DNA from: JBBDYD01 sp040901865
GTDB lineage: Bacteria; Bacteroidota; Ignavibacteria; UBA10030
DNA length: 64,000 bases
Assembly (NCBI GenBank): GCA_040901865.1
Contig: JBBDYD010000136.1
Coordinates: 1-64,000 of the forward strand
Direction: 5' to 3'
The position numbers and the translations under genes were made by a program. A model generated the notes under the pieces. The model was not told the origin of the DNA. It worked only from the letters and a program-made list of their open reading frames with translations, and searched no databases. Shown here one piece after another: positions 8,155 to 16,480 of this stretch (positions are counted from its first letter, which is position 1; each line of letters starts with the position of its first letter).

Positions 8155-9879
8155 ATGCAAGCATTGCGACAGTGTTGTCTTCTTGCCCTTCTTGTTTTCA
8201 CTCCGCTCATCTCATTCTCTCAATTGGCGATCATTGGCAATATCGATGGCGCGTCGGCCGGCACGGGCTCGGTTGCGACCGGCACGTTTGCGGGTACGTT
8301 GAGCAGCGATCTCAAAACGCTCACGTATCAGATCACCTATGGAAAGCTCGAAGGCACGTTCCAGGCAGCTCATTTTCATTCGGCACTCACGGGCGGTATC
8401 GTTCAGGCGATCACGTTTACAGGGAACACCGCGACGGGTACGTGGTCGAACATTCCGGACAGTCTTTCAAAGCTCTTTTTCTCCGGAAATATATATGTCA
8501 ATATTCACTCATCGACCGAGTCGGGCGGCGAGATCCGCGGCAATTTGTTTCCGCGTCAATTGGCGTTTATCATGAAGCTTGACGGCACGCAGGCTGGTAC
8601 CGGCTCCGCCGGAAAAGGCACCGGGTACGCAACGTTGTCGGAAGGCGGTACCGGGGACATTGAATACAGGATCACATTTGCAGGGCTCACCGGAACCTAC
8701 TCCCAGGCGCATTTCCATGCATTGCCCTCGACCGGCATCGTTCACGGATTCACAACACCGGACAGCGTCACCATTTCCGGAACGTGGTCGAATCCTCCCG
8801 ACAGCGCATATTCGTTGTTTCTCCGGAATAACATCTACATAAACATCCACAGTACAACGAGTCCCGGTGGAGAAATCCGATCAAACGCCGTCCCGACGGG
8901 TGAGCTTCCGTTTATTGCCACGCTCGACGGAGCTCAGGCCTCAACCGCGTCAACAGCAAAGGGAACGGCGTGGGCTGTGCTTAATGCCGCAGATCTTAGC
9001 GTCCGGTACCACGCCACCTACGCGCAGCTTGGCGGAACATATCAGCAAGCGCATTTCCATACAAGAACGAACGCAAGCATTGTTCATGGGGTGAGCTTTG
9101 CCGGGAATGCAACCACAACCGGTCCGTGGACTTCATTGTCAGATGTCAATTTGCAAGACCTCGTCTCGGGAAGGATCTATCTCAACATCCACAGCACGAC
9201 TTCTCCCGGGGGAGAAATCGCCGGTGACCTAATGTACTATGACGGCGTCATGGTGGCCTCTCTGGACGGTCAACAGGCAAGCACTGCTTCGAACGGAAAA
9301 GGTACAGCATGGTTGTATTTTGACGGTGATTCTGTGAGATACAGGATGACCATCGCAGGCCTCACAGGGACCTTCTCCGCCGCGCACTTTCACTACGGTC
9401 CGACCACAGGAATTCTCCAGGCGATCACCTTTAGTGACAGCAATGCAACAGGGGTATGGGGTGTTGCCGACAGCATGGTGAATGTCTTTGTGAGGGGCGA
9501 CGTCTATATCAATGTCCACAGCAGCACATCGCCGGGCGGTGAGATTCGCGGTGACCTGAAGATCGGCCTCGGTCCGGTGACGAGCGTTGTTGACTTGGAT
9601 CCGACCTTGCCGCAGGATTTCCGGCTTCTCCAGAATTATCCCAATCCGTTCAACCCCGCAACGACCGTGGCATTCTCCCTGACGAGGACGGAAAAAGTGA
9701 CCCTTCGGGTCTACAACCTCCTGGGTCAAGTGGTTGCCACTCCGCTGAACGAAGTCAGAGGACCCGGGACTCATACGATCGTTTTTGAAGCATCCGGGCT
9801 TACGAGCGGAGTATATTTCTACAGGTTAGAGACAAGTACCGGACTGGTGGAGACGAAGAGAATGGTGTTGATACGGTAA
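8155..9879 (+). CDS. Secreted protein with four CHRD domains and T9SS sorting domain
   Basis: A 574-residue protein with a signal peptide (about residues 1-23). Four tandem CHRD domains follow, each about 112 residues. Each carries an HFH motif (73-75, 187-189, 300-302, 411-413) and ends in an IHS-GGEI strand. Residues 490-574 are a type A T9SS C-terminal domain starting LLQNYPNPFNP and ending with a basic tail, so the protein should cross the outer membrane via T9SS and be surface-attached or released. CHRD domains are known from chordin and many bacterial extracellular proteins, but their bacterial function is poorly defined. A strong GGAGG site precedes the ATG. Confidence 0.9.
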   Translation: MQALRQCCLLALLVFTPLISFSQLAIIGNIDGASAGTGSVATGTFAGTLSSDLKTLTYQITYGKLEGTFQAAHFHSALTGGIVQAITFTGNTATGTWSNIPDSLSKLFFSGNIYVNIHSSTESGGEIRGNLFPRQLAFIMKLDGTQAGTGSAGKGTGYATLSEGGTGDIEYRITFAGLTGTYSQAHFHALPSTGIVHGFTTPDSVTISGTWSNPPDSAYSLFLRNNIYINIHSTTSPGGEIRSNAVPTGELPFIATLDGAQASTASTAKGTAWAVLNAADLSVRYHATYAQLGGTYQQAHFHTRTNASIVHGVSFAGNATTTGPWTSLSDVNLQDLVSGRIYLNIHSTTSPGGEIAGDLMYYDGVMVASLDGQQASTASNGKGTAWLYFDGDSVRYRMTIAGLTGTFSAAHFHYGPTTGILQAITFSDSNATGVWGVADSMVNVFVRGDVYINVHSSTSPGGEIRGDLKIGLGPVTSVVDLDPTLPQDFRLLQNYPNPFNPATTVAFSLTRTEKVTLRVYNLLGQVVATPLNEVRGPGTHTIVFEASGLTSGVYFYRLETSTGLVETKRMVLIR

Positions 9880-9881
9880 AT

Positions 9882-9916
9882 AACAGTAAGCAGTAGGCAG
9901 TAGGAAGTAGGAAGAA
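9882..9916. repeat. 7-base-period repeat after the CHRD gene
   Basis: Five consecutive heptamers, AACAGTA, AGCAGTA, GGCAGTA, GGAAGTA and GGAAGAA, follow directly after the stop codon and before the terminator. Confidence 0.7.
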
Positions 9917-9921
9917 AGATG

Positions 9922-9951
9922 AAGCCCGGTGATGAGCCGGGCTTTTTTTTT
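9922..9951 (+). terminator. Intrinsic terminator of the CHRD gene
   Basis: AAGCCCGG (9922-9929) pairs with CCGGGCTT (9937-9944) around a 7-base loop and runs into nine T residues. This is a textbook rho-independent terminator, placed about 40 bases after the CHRD gene stop. Confidence 0.9.
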
Positions 9952-10079
9952 GTGGTTATCGAGCCGATAGACGACCACTTCCGGCATCAGGGGAAAAAAA
10001 AGGGCTCCCGGTGTTAGAGCTCGATCCAATCCTGTGAATCCTTAAATTCTGAAAATCCTGATTCAGACCATATTGTGAC

Positions 10080-10751
10080 CTAGTTGTAGAGAGCGCCTTG
10101 CTGAATCCAACGGGCTGTTCTTCTTATAAGAGAATCCGGTACACCCGATGCCTGCCATGGCCCGCCAAAGGGCATCCGGCCGACGATTCCAATCCCGCGC
10201 ATTTCTCGAATGATCCCACTGTTGGTCGAATCCCCGGGAATCACCACGTTTGGTCCGTAATTAACGCCGCCCGCCCGCAAACCGGCATAAGTCGATTGAT
10301 CAAAGCCGCTGACTGCGCTGGACCCAATGTGGCATCCGGAAATTGCGCAGCCGTAATTCAGGGTCGACCTGACTTCAGCGGCATACGACACATTTCCCGA
10401 AATAAATCCGGTGACCCCCAGAGCAACGCTGTTGCTGATCCTTGAACCGACGTTTACGCGGACTGCGAGATTTGCAGCGATATTCGGAAGTTTGACCCGA
10501 ATCTCGCTGTCGTTCCAGCTGATAATTACTGCAGTGGAGCAATTAGCCAGAAGCACCTCGCTGGAAGCCTGCACCGGTCCGAAATTTGATCCCATGATTC
10601 GAATCGTGTCACCGACCGCGGCGGTGCTTGGACTAACGGAAAACACAACGGGGGGTTGGGTGGGAACGCTCGAACTCCCGAGATCCTTGCAGCCGAACAG
10701 GAGAGTTCCTGTCATGCCGGCGACGATGAATATCCGAAGAACACTATTCAT
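10080..10751 (-). CDS. IPT/TIG-domain lipoprotein with a cytochrome-like CX4CH module
   Basis: A 223-residue protein. The signal peptide ends in a lipobox, LLFGC (Cys21). Residues about 33-113 form an IPT/TIG immunoglobulin-like domain (SPSTAAVGDTIRIMGSNFG). The C-terminal part (128-223) resembles the small cytochrome-c-like domains of planctomycete and Bacteroidota secreted proteins: CAISGCH at 135-141, later RMPFGG with Met193 as a possible distal ligand, and a closing helix RRTARWIQQGA. The Cys-Cys spacing is CX4CH instead of the usual CX2CH. Whether haem is bound is therefore uncertain. It is a single gene, oriented towards the CHRD gene. Confidence 0.75.
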   Translation of the reverse strand: MNSVLRIFIVAGMTGTLLFGCKDLGSSSVPTQPPVVFSVSPSTAAVGDTIRIMGSNFGPVQASSEVLLANCSTAVIISWNDSEIRVKLPNIAANLAVRVNVGSRISNSVALGVTGFISGNVSYAAEVRSTLNYGCAISGCHIGSSAVSGFDQSTYAGLRAGGVNYGPNVVIPGDSTNSGIIREMRGIGIVGRMPFGGPWQASGVPDSLIRRTARWIQQGALYN

Positions 10752-10908
10752 GCGGAATTCCTATTGACAATGATGGACAAGGTAGCAAAAAAAGGATGCG
10801 TTGCCAAGATGAACATCTGCGCTGGCCCAAAAGTTTCATCTTGAGTCTCAGACTGGCGGAATGTACATTCATTCGGGATCGATGCAACCATCAAGAGAAT
10901 GAAACCCA

Positions 10909-11565
10909 ATGCAATCCATCAAGTCCTCTCTCGTTCATACAATCGCCCCGATGGGGGGGGATCCAATGGGTCCCCATCCAACCCTCATCCTCCTGCACGG
11001 CCGTGGCGCAAATGAAAATGATCTGCTGGGACTGACATCGTATTTCGATCCCCGTCTTCTGATCATCGCCGCCCGGGCCCCACTGGCGTTCCCTTACGGG
11101 GGGTACACGTGGTACGAAATCCTGAATGTTGGCACTCCGGAACCGGCCCAGTTTGCCGAGAGTTATGCCCGGCTTATCCAGTTTATCGACGATGTCCGCC
11201 GGCATTATCCAGTGGACCCCGCCCGGCTGTTCCTCATGGGATTTAGCATGGGGGCCGTGATGTCATACGCGTATGCACTTACAAAGCCTGAATCCGTTCA
11301 CAGCATCATCGCCCACAGCGGCTACATTCCTGAAGACACCCCGCTCGTTTTTCAATGGAGCAAGCTTCAAGGGAAGGGATTCTTTGTCGCTCATGGCGAA
11401 TCCGATCCGGTGATCGGGGTGCAGTTTGCCCGCCGCGCAAAGGAACTCCTTTCTGACTCTCCGGCGGACCTTCAGTACAAGGAGTATCCCATTCCACATA
11501 CAATGAGTGAAGAAAGTGTGCTGGATCTGAGTTCCTGGCTCGGGACACGGATGGGGGACCGCTGA
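10909..11565 (+). CDS. Carboxylesterase/phospholipase-family alpha/beta hydrolase
   Basis: A 218-residue protein of the carboxylesterase type 2 (YpfH-like) family, cytoplasmic. The oxyanion-hole HGRG is at 30-33, the nucleophile elbow GFSMG has Ser113, Asp166 sits in HGESDPVI and His197 in IPHTMS, giving a complete triad. Length matches the family. It hydrolyses small acyl esters; the physiological substrate is unknown. The next gene starts two bases after its stop, so the two are probably co-transcribed. Confidence 0.88.
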   Translation: MQSIKSSLVHTIAPMGGDPMGPHPTLILLHGRGANENDLLGLTSYFDPRLLIIAARAPLAFPYGGYTWYEILNVGTPEPAQFAESYARLIQFIDDVRRHYPVDPARLFLMGFSMGAVMSYAYALTKPESVHSIIAHSGYIPEDTPLVFQWSKLQGKGFFVAHGESDPVIGVQFARRAKELLSDSPADLQYKEYPIPHTMSEESVLDLSSWLGTRMGDR

Positions 11566-11567
11566 CG

Positions 11568-12467
11568 GTGGGACAAAAGGGCAAAAAGAAAACAGAGACA
11601 TCCGGGTTTGGCACGTCTGGGAGGCGAAGTCACGACGCTTCGCGCTTCTACAAGAGTCGGCTCTATAATAGTATTCGCGTGGAATCGCCGAAGGAACTCT
11701 CCCGTGAACCTGCCGGCGTGGCAGGTTTAAACCAGCTCTATTGTAAGAGCAGTGAGTCAATGACGGAGCTGTCTGACGGGAGCGTGCACCTGGTGATCAC
11801 GTCCCCGCCGTACAACGTCAGCAAAGAGTATGATGCTGACCTCACCCTTGAAGAATATCGCGCATTCCTCCGTCGCGTCTTTCGCGAAGTGTTCCGTGTT
11901 CTTGCCACCGGAGGGCGGGTCTGTATCAACCTGGCCAACGTGGGTCGGAAGCCGTACATTCCGCTTCACGCCTATCTTGCCGAGGATATGATCGCACTCG
12001 GCTTTGCCATGCGGGGAGAAATCATCTGGAACAAGAGCAGCAGCGCAGGCCCTTCAACGGCCTGGGGAAGCTGGCAATCGGCCAGCAATCCAACGCTGCG
12101 CGACGTTCACGAGTATATTCTGATCTTTTCCAAGGGAGATTTCACGCGCCCGAATCCACACGGGAAGAGCACGATCACCCGCGATGAATTTCTGGAATAC
12201 ACGAAGTCCATTTGGACCTTTCCGGCAGAGTCGGCCAGGCGGGTCGGCCATCCGGCCCCCTATCCGCTTGAACTGCCCCGCCGCCTTATTCAGTTGTACA
12301 GTTTCGCAGGTGATGTGGTCCTTGATCCCTTTGCGGGAAGCGGAACAACGTGTATTGCGGCTTTCAAAGCTGGAAGGCAGTTCATCGGCTACGAAATCCA
12401 TCCGCCGTACGTCGAACTCGCGAAAAAGCGGATGGCGGAATCCCTTGGGCCGCTGGTAGAGAAATAA
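11568..12467 (+). CDS. Orphan DNA methyltransferase (beta-type, N4-C or N6-A)
   Basis: A 299-residue SAM-dependent DNA amino-methyltransferase. The catalytic motif TSPPYN (residues 78-83) comes before the SAM-binding DPFAGSGTT motif near residue 245, which is the beta-class order. SPPY is more typical of N4-cytosine enzymes but also occurs in adenine enzymes. No restriction gene is adjacent, so it looks like a solitary methylase. The GTG start at 11568 follows the esterase closely; the first 55 residues are low in similarity to the family, so a later start is possible. Confidence 0.88.
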   Translation: MGQKGKKKTETSGFGTSGRRSHDASRFYKSRLYNSIRVESPKELSREPAGVAGLNQLYCKSSESMTELSDGSVHLVITSPPYNVSKEYDADLTLEEYRAFLRRVFREVFRVLATGGRVCINLANVGRKPYIPLHAYLAEDMIALGFAMRGEIIWNKSSSAGPSTAWGSWQSASNPTLRDVHEYILIFSKGDFTRPNPHGKSTITRDEFLEYTKSIWTFPAESARRVGHPAPYPLELPRRLIQLYSFAGDVVLDPFAGSGTTCIAAFKAGRQFIGYEIHPPYVELAKKRMAESLGPLVEK

Positions 12468-12469
12468 AC

Positions 12470-12641
12470 GAACGAATACGCGAGATCGCGGTTCTGTTCC
12501 TGAAGCTCTGAACCATCGTCTTCGGGGCCGGCTGCCCACATCGCCATAATGGAAGATGAAGTCGCCAAACAGTGTCGGTGGTTGACGCCGGATGAGTTTC
12601 TCGATTCGACGCACTCAGCAAGCCTTTTTACACACCTCTGA
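12470..12641 (+). pseudogene. Chromate transporter (ChrA-like) N-terminal remnant
   Basis: Just after the methylase, one frame reads ERIREIAVLFLKL, a stop, then TIVFG; after a frameshift another reads SGPAAHIAIMEDEVAKQCRW and LTPDEFLD. This is the highly recognisable start of a ChrA-family transporter (FLKLG-T-FGGPAAHIA-MEDEV, then WLT-EEFLD). A stop codon and a frameshift break it, and similarity ends at 12641 where the family should continue with LIPGPNS. Confidence 0.75.
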
Positions 12642-12708
12642 CATTTCTGTGACAACTTCCGCTGTGGAGTGCAGTATCTTGATGACGAACATTATCAAGG
12701 AGGCGCAC

Positions 12709-13338
12709 ATGGCACAATTCACCAAAGCAGTTCTTCTTGTTCTCTTTCTTGCCGGGATCTCGGCGGCCGATGGGAAAACATGGAATCTCGTTCTCTCCGA
12801 GGGCGATACCCTCTTTCACTGCAAACTTCTGCATGTCAGCAACGGCATGCTGGTCTTCTCACAGGATGCCATTGACTCTGTTTCGATCGAATCGGTGGCC
12901 GCCGTCTTTCGTCAATGGGAAGGGAGTTTCTGGACGGGGGCGAAGTACGGAGCACTTGCGGGTGGAGTTGTTGGAGCAGTCATCGGCGCGGCATCGTACG
13001 AAGAACCGAGGCCGAAGTCGGACCCCAACGGAGGTTACTTTTCTGATCTTGATATCGGGTTCGGCACCCCGGCTCTTTCGGCTGTTGGCGCAGGGATCCT
13101 CGGCGCAGCCGGTGGCATATTCATCGGAGGGACCATCGGAGNNNNNNNNNNNNNNNNNNNNNNNNNNNNNNNNNNNNNNNNNNNNNNNNNNNNNNNNNNN
13201 NNNNNNNNNNNNNNNNNNNNNNNNNNNNNNNNNNNNNNNNNCATCGGAGCGTCCTCCGGCGGAGAGGATTCCTATGAGCTTTCCGGCAGGCCACAGAATG
13301 CGAGGGTCATGATTCTCAAGATGGTGATTGCTCAATAG
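12709..13338 (+). CDS. Signal-peptide protein with glycine-zipper segments, interrupted by a gap
   Basis: The start at 12709 is supported by an AAGGAGG site about 8 bases upstream. A signal peptide (residues 1-20) is followed by a small strand-rich domain and then glycine-zipper-like stretches (GALAGGVVGAVIGAA; GAGILGAAGGIFIGGTIG). The sequence is broken by 100 N (13142-13241). The frame happens to stay open across the gap, but the real missing length is unknown, so the C-terminal part may not belong to the same frame. Function unknown; a membrane- or envelope-associated role is inferred. Confidence 0.55.
   Translation: MAQFTKAVLLVLFLAGISAADGKTWNLVLSEGDTLFHCKLLHVSNGMLVFSQDAIDSVSIESVAAVFRQWEGSFWTGAKYGALAGGVVGAVIGAASYEEPRPKSDPNGGYFSDLDIGFGTPALSAVGAGILGAAGGIFIGGTIGXXXXXXXXXXXXXXXXXXXXXXXXXXXXXXXXXXIGASSGGEDSYELSGRPQNARVMILKMVIAQ
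13142..13241. other. Assembly gap (100 N)
   Basis: Exactly 100 undetermined bases, the usual placeholder for a scaffold gap of unknown size. It falls inside the glycine-zipper gene, right where glycine-rich coding repeats may have broken assembly. Confidence 0.98.
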
Positions 13339-13371
13339 CACTCGATACCAAGCCAATTGTCAAATCCGATC

Positions 13372-13500
13372 AAATCGTGGAAGTCCTTTTTGCGGGATAT
13401 CTTCGTCCTCACGGGCCTCGGTATCGTTTTTCGAAATTTCAACGTTCTCTGGATCGTCGCAGGATCAGCTCTCACCGGGTGGATTTCCAGCCTTGTGTAG
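13372..13500 (+). pseudogene. Possible C-terminal remnant of a membrane transporter
   Basis: An open stretch without a start reads SFLRDIFVLTGLGIVFRNFN and ends in a hydrophobic WIVAGSALTGWISSLV then a stop. It looks like the last membrane helix of a transporter and would fit the C-terminus of the ChrA-like gene whose N-terminus lies at 12470. The link is an inference. The rest of 13501-13610 shows nothing. Confidence 0.35.
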
Positions 13501-13610
13501 TACTCGTCGATTCACGTTGAAATCAGACAAAGAATCGGGTATCTTCGGTTCTCTAAAATATTGGCTCTCAGTTTCCTCCAAAAAGTCGCCCCACAATCAA
13601 AGAAAGTCGT

Positions 13611-14780
13611 ATGAAACGATTGTCCGTTGCTCTCGTCGTCCTCACAACTCTTTTCACACTCCTTTCCTGTGTTCCGACTCCCGGTGCTGGAGACGAACAG
13701 CTCATCGAATCCCTCAAACCTGTCCGTGAACAGTTCGCTCCTGATCGCCGCGTTGCTGTGTTCACGGTGACTCCCGAACGTCAGGGAAACCTCGTTGTCG
13801 CAAAGGGAGAAGTAGACAATCCGGAGGCAAAAAGCAAAGCCCTTGAAGCTCTTCGATCCGTTGCAGGCGACGTTATCGACAGCATTGTGGTCCTTCCGGA
13901 TCCGAAGCTTGGAGAAAAGACATACGGTATCGTGTCCGTCAGCGTTGGGAACGTGCGGAGCAAGCCGGGACATCCCGAGGAATTGGGGACCCAGGTGCTG
14001 ATGGGAATGGTTGTCCGGATTCTAAAAGAGCAGCGAGGATGGTGTTATGTTCAGTCGCATGACAAATATCTCGGCTGGCTGGAAGAAAGTTCGATGAAGA
14101 TCACGAACGAAGAAGGTGTTGCGGAATGGCTCCGCGCGCCCAAAGTGATCACGACGGCATACTTCGGTATCGTTCGACAGCGGCCCAACGTGAAATCTCT
14201 CCCCGTCACGGATGTCGTTCCGGGAGTTTTGCTGGCGAGGGGGCGTAAAAGCGCTCCATGGCAAGCGGTCAACCTTCCAAATGGACAGAGCGGGTTCATT
14301 GAATCGTTCGTAGTCGAGGACTATGCTGCGTGGAAACGTTCGAGGAAACTCAACGGCGAGAATGTCGAAGCGGCGGCGAAATTATTTGTCGGCGTCCCTT
14401 ACCTCTGGGGGGGAACGTCTGCGAAAGGATTCGATTGCTCCGGGTATACCAAAACGGTTTTTCGCCTGAACGGATTGGAATTAAACCGGGATGCAAATCA
14501 GCAAGCGCTCATGGGGGAGGAGGTTCCTATCGGCAGGGATTTCAGCGGATTGAAGAAAGGGGATCTTCTGTTCTTTGGCAGGAAAGCGAGCGAGGAACGT
14601 CCCGAACGGATCTGGCACGTTGGGATATATCTTGGCGGAAAAGAATTCATTCATTGCGCCGGACGTGTGCGCATCAACAGCTTTGACGAAAGCGCCCCTC
14701 ATTACGATCCGGATCGTTTGAACACTTTTGTTCGGGCGCGCAGAGTCATTGGCATTTCTTCGATTCCAGAAGTAGGGTGA
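13611..14780 (+). CDS. SH3b-NlpC/P60 peptidoglycan hydrolase lipoprotein
   Basis: A 389-residue lipoprotein (lipobox LLSC, Cys20). Two SH3b-like modules span about residues 105-165 and 180-240, the first with VGNVRSKPG. The C-terminal NlpC/P60 domain (about 250-385) has the catalytic Cys276 in FDCSGY and His336 in WHVGIYLG. The family cleaves peptide stems of peptidoglycan (typically D-Glu-meso-diaminopimelate bonds) in the periplasm. The next gene starts 4 bases downstream, so they may be co-transcribed. Confidence 0.92.
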   Translation: MKRLSVALVVLTTLFTLLSCVPTPGAGDEQLIESLKPVREQFAPDRRVAVFTVTPERQGNLVVAKGEVDNPEAKSKALEALRSVAGDVIDSIVVLPDPKLGEKTYGIVSVSVGNVRSKPGHPEELGTQVLMGMVVRILKEQRGWCYVQSHDKYLGWLEESSMKITNEEGVAEWLRAPKVITTAYFGIVRQRPNVKSLPVTDVVPGVLLARGRKSAPWQAVNLPNGQSGFIESFVVEDYAAWKRSRKLNGENVEAAAKLFVGVPYLWGGTSAKGFDCSGYTKTVFRLNGLELNRDANQQALMGEEVPIGRDFSGLKKGDLLFFGRKASEERPERIWHVGIYLGGKEFIHCAGRVRINSFDESAPHYDPDRLNTFVRARRVIGISSIPEVG

Positions 14781-14784
14781 CCGC

Positions 14785-15960
14785 GTGCCGCTGATAAATG
14801 ATCCGACCGCGGTTGGCATTTACCTCATTGTCCTCATTGGCCTCCTTCATTGGATTGCGCAGGCGAAAGTTCTGGCGCCGTTCTTCAAGTACCTTCCTCC
14901 TGCCATCTGGGTGTACTTCCTGCCCATGATCTCATCGAATACAGGGATCATTCCGCAGGCAAATGATGTGTACGACTGGATCCGCACCTATCTGCTTCCC
15001 TCCGCCCTGGTCCTGATGCTTCTTGCCGCCAACATTCCGGCGTTGATTCGCCTCGGTGGGAAAGCGCTCGCGACCATGCTGGCGGGCACCGTGGGTATCG
15101 TCACAGGAGCGATCATTGCCTTCGCAGCCCTGCACTGGTGGCTTCCACCGGAGTCGTGGCGCGGGTTTGGCGCGCTGACCGGAAGCTGGGTGGGTGGGAG
15201 CGCAAACATGGTGGCCGTCGCAGCAAGTGTAAACACTCCGGATTCCATGTTGGGCCCCCTGATTGTGGTCGATACAGTCGTCGGGTACGGCTGGATGGGT
15301 GTGGTGATTGCGCTGGCGGTTTTTCAGGAGAGAGTCGATGCACGCAATCGCGTCGATCGTACGATCGTGGAGGATTTGAACTCCCGGATGAAGGAGATCG
15401 ATGTGGGGAAGCGAAGGCCGATAAAATTCGTTGACGTCACCCTGATGATGGCTATCGCATTCGGAGGAGGGTACGCGATGCTTCAGCTCGGCAAACTGTT
15501 GCCGGATGTCGGCGAAGTATTGAACTCGTTCGGGTGGGCGGTGATCCTTGCGACGGCGTGCGGCATTGCGCTTTCGTTTACCAGGGCTTCGGAGCTTGAG
15601 TTTGCCGGTGCATCCAACCTTGGAAGTTACCTTTTCTATTTTCTCCTCGCTTCGATTGGCGCGCGTGCCGACCTCCAGGGAATCCTCGACGCCCCGCTCT
15701 TTCTGCTCGCGGGGGTCATCATTATTGCGATCCACGCCTCGTTTCTCGCTGTCGCCGGCCGGCTGTTCCAATCTCCCATGTTTCTCCTGGCGACGGCGAG
15801 CCAGGCAAACATCGGAGGACCCGTCACGGCGCCCATTGTTGCCACGGTGTATCAGAGCTCACTTGCGGTCGTCGGATTGCTCATGGCAGTTCTCGGTGGG
15901 ATCATGGGAACCTTCGCCGGCCTGTTTGTTGCACAGGTTTGCTATTGGATCTCGGGGTAG
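14785..15960 (+). CDS. DUF819 family integral membrane protein
   Basis: A 391-residue polytopic membrane protein with about ten hydrophobic segments and the DUF819 (YjcL-like) hallmarks: GSWVGGSANMVAVA near residue 134, and a C-terminal repeat-like segment with ASQANIGGPVTAPIVA. The internal similarity of these two halves suggests a transporter-like inverted repeat. The substrate is unknown. The GTG at 14785 is the likely start, 4 bases after the NlpC/P60 gene. Confidence 0.85.
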   Translation: MPLINDPTAVGIYLIVLIGLLHWIAQAKVLAPFFKYLPPAIWVYFLPMISSNTGIIPQANDVYDWIRTYLLPSALVLMLLAANIPALIRLGGKALATMLAGTVGIVTGAIIAFAALHWWLPPESWRGFGALTGSWVGGSANMVAVAASVNTPDSMLGPLIVVDTVVGYGWMGVVIALAVFQERVDARNRVDRTIVEDLNSRMKEIDVGKRRPIKFVDVTLMMAIAFGGGYAMLQLGKLLPDVGEVLNSFGWAVILATACGIALSFTRASELEFAGASNLGSYLFYFLLASIGARADLQGILDAPLFLLAGVIIIAIHASFLAVAGRLFQSPMFLLATASQANIGGPVTAPIVATVYQSSLAVVGLLMAVLGGIMGTFAGLFVAQVCYWISG

Positions 15961-16055
15961 CCGCACCCTCGCTGTTTGTTGCGGGAAATGCGGTTGATTT
16001 AGACCATTGCGTCTCGTATCTTCAGAACTGAATGCGGTCAAGGGCAAGGAGGCCC

Positions 16056-16430
16056 ATGGGCGATCATAAACAGATTCTTATTGTCGATGACGAGCCGGTA
16101 TGGCTTAGGGTCCTGACGCAACTACTCCAAACCAAAGGGTACACTGTCAGGGAAGCAATGAGCGGCGCCGATGCCCTTAATACGCTCAAAAGCTATGAGC
16201 CGGATCTGATTCTTCTCGATGTCCGCATGCCCGATATGAACGGCTTTGACCTCCTCGACCATATCAAGAAGCTTCCCAAGCTGGCGAGCAAGCCGGTGGT
16301 CTTTGTTTCGGCAATGGATGATTTCCATGCGAAGAAGGTGGCGCGTGAACTCGGAGCAGCGGATTACATCCTGAAACCGATTGACGAGACGGAAGTGAAC
16401 AATGTCCTCAAGAAGTACCTCCCCCTGTAA
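16056..16430 (+). CDS. Single-domain response regulator (receiver only)
   Basis: A 124-residue CheY-like receiver with no output domain. Acidic pair Asp11-Asp12, phospho-acceptor Asp55 (LLDVRMPD) and Lys107 (LKPID) are all present. ATG 16056 is chosen over an earlier in-frame ATG because AAGGAGG lies just upstream of it. The hybrid histidine kinase begins 50 bases later; a phosphorelay between them is a reasonable inference. Confidence 0.92.
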   Translation: MGDHKQILIVDDEPVWLRVLTQLLQTKGYTVREAMSGADALNTLKSYEPDLILLDVRMPDMNGFDLLDHIKKLPKLASKPVVFVSAMDDFHAKKVARELGAADYILKPIDETEVNNVLKKYLPL

Positions 16431-16480
16431 CCCCCGTCAGCTCCGTTTTTTGATTCCGGCATGAGAACCCGTCGACGCCG

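Noticed and set aside
12592..12708. Upstream start for the glycine-zipper gene
   Set aside because: The added codons overlap the decayed chrA fragment. The strong AAGGAGG site and the signal peptide place the start at 12709.
14932..15771. A 279-codon antisense frame over the DUF819 gene
   Set aside because: Its translation is highly charged and low in complexity, as expected opposite a hydrophobic membrane protein.
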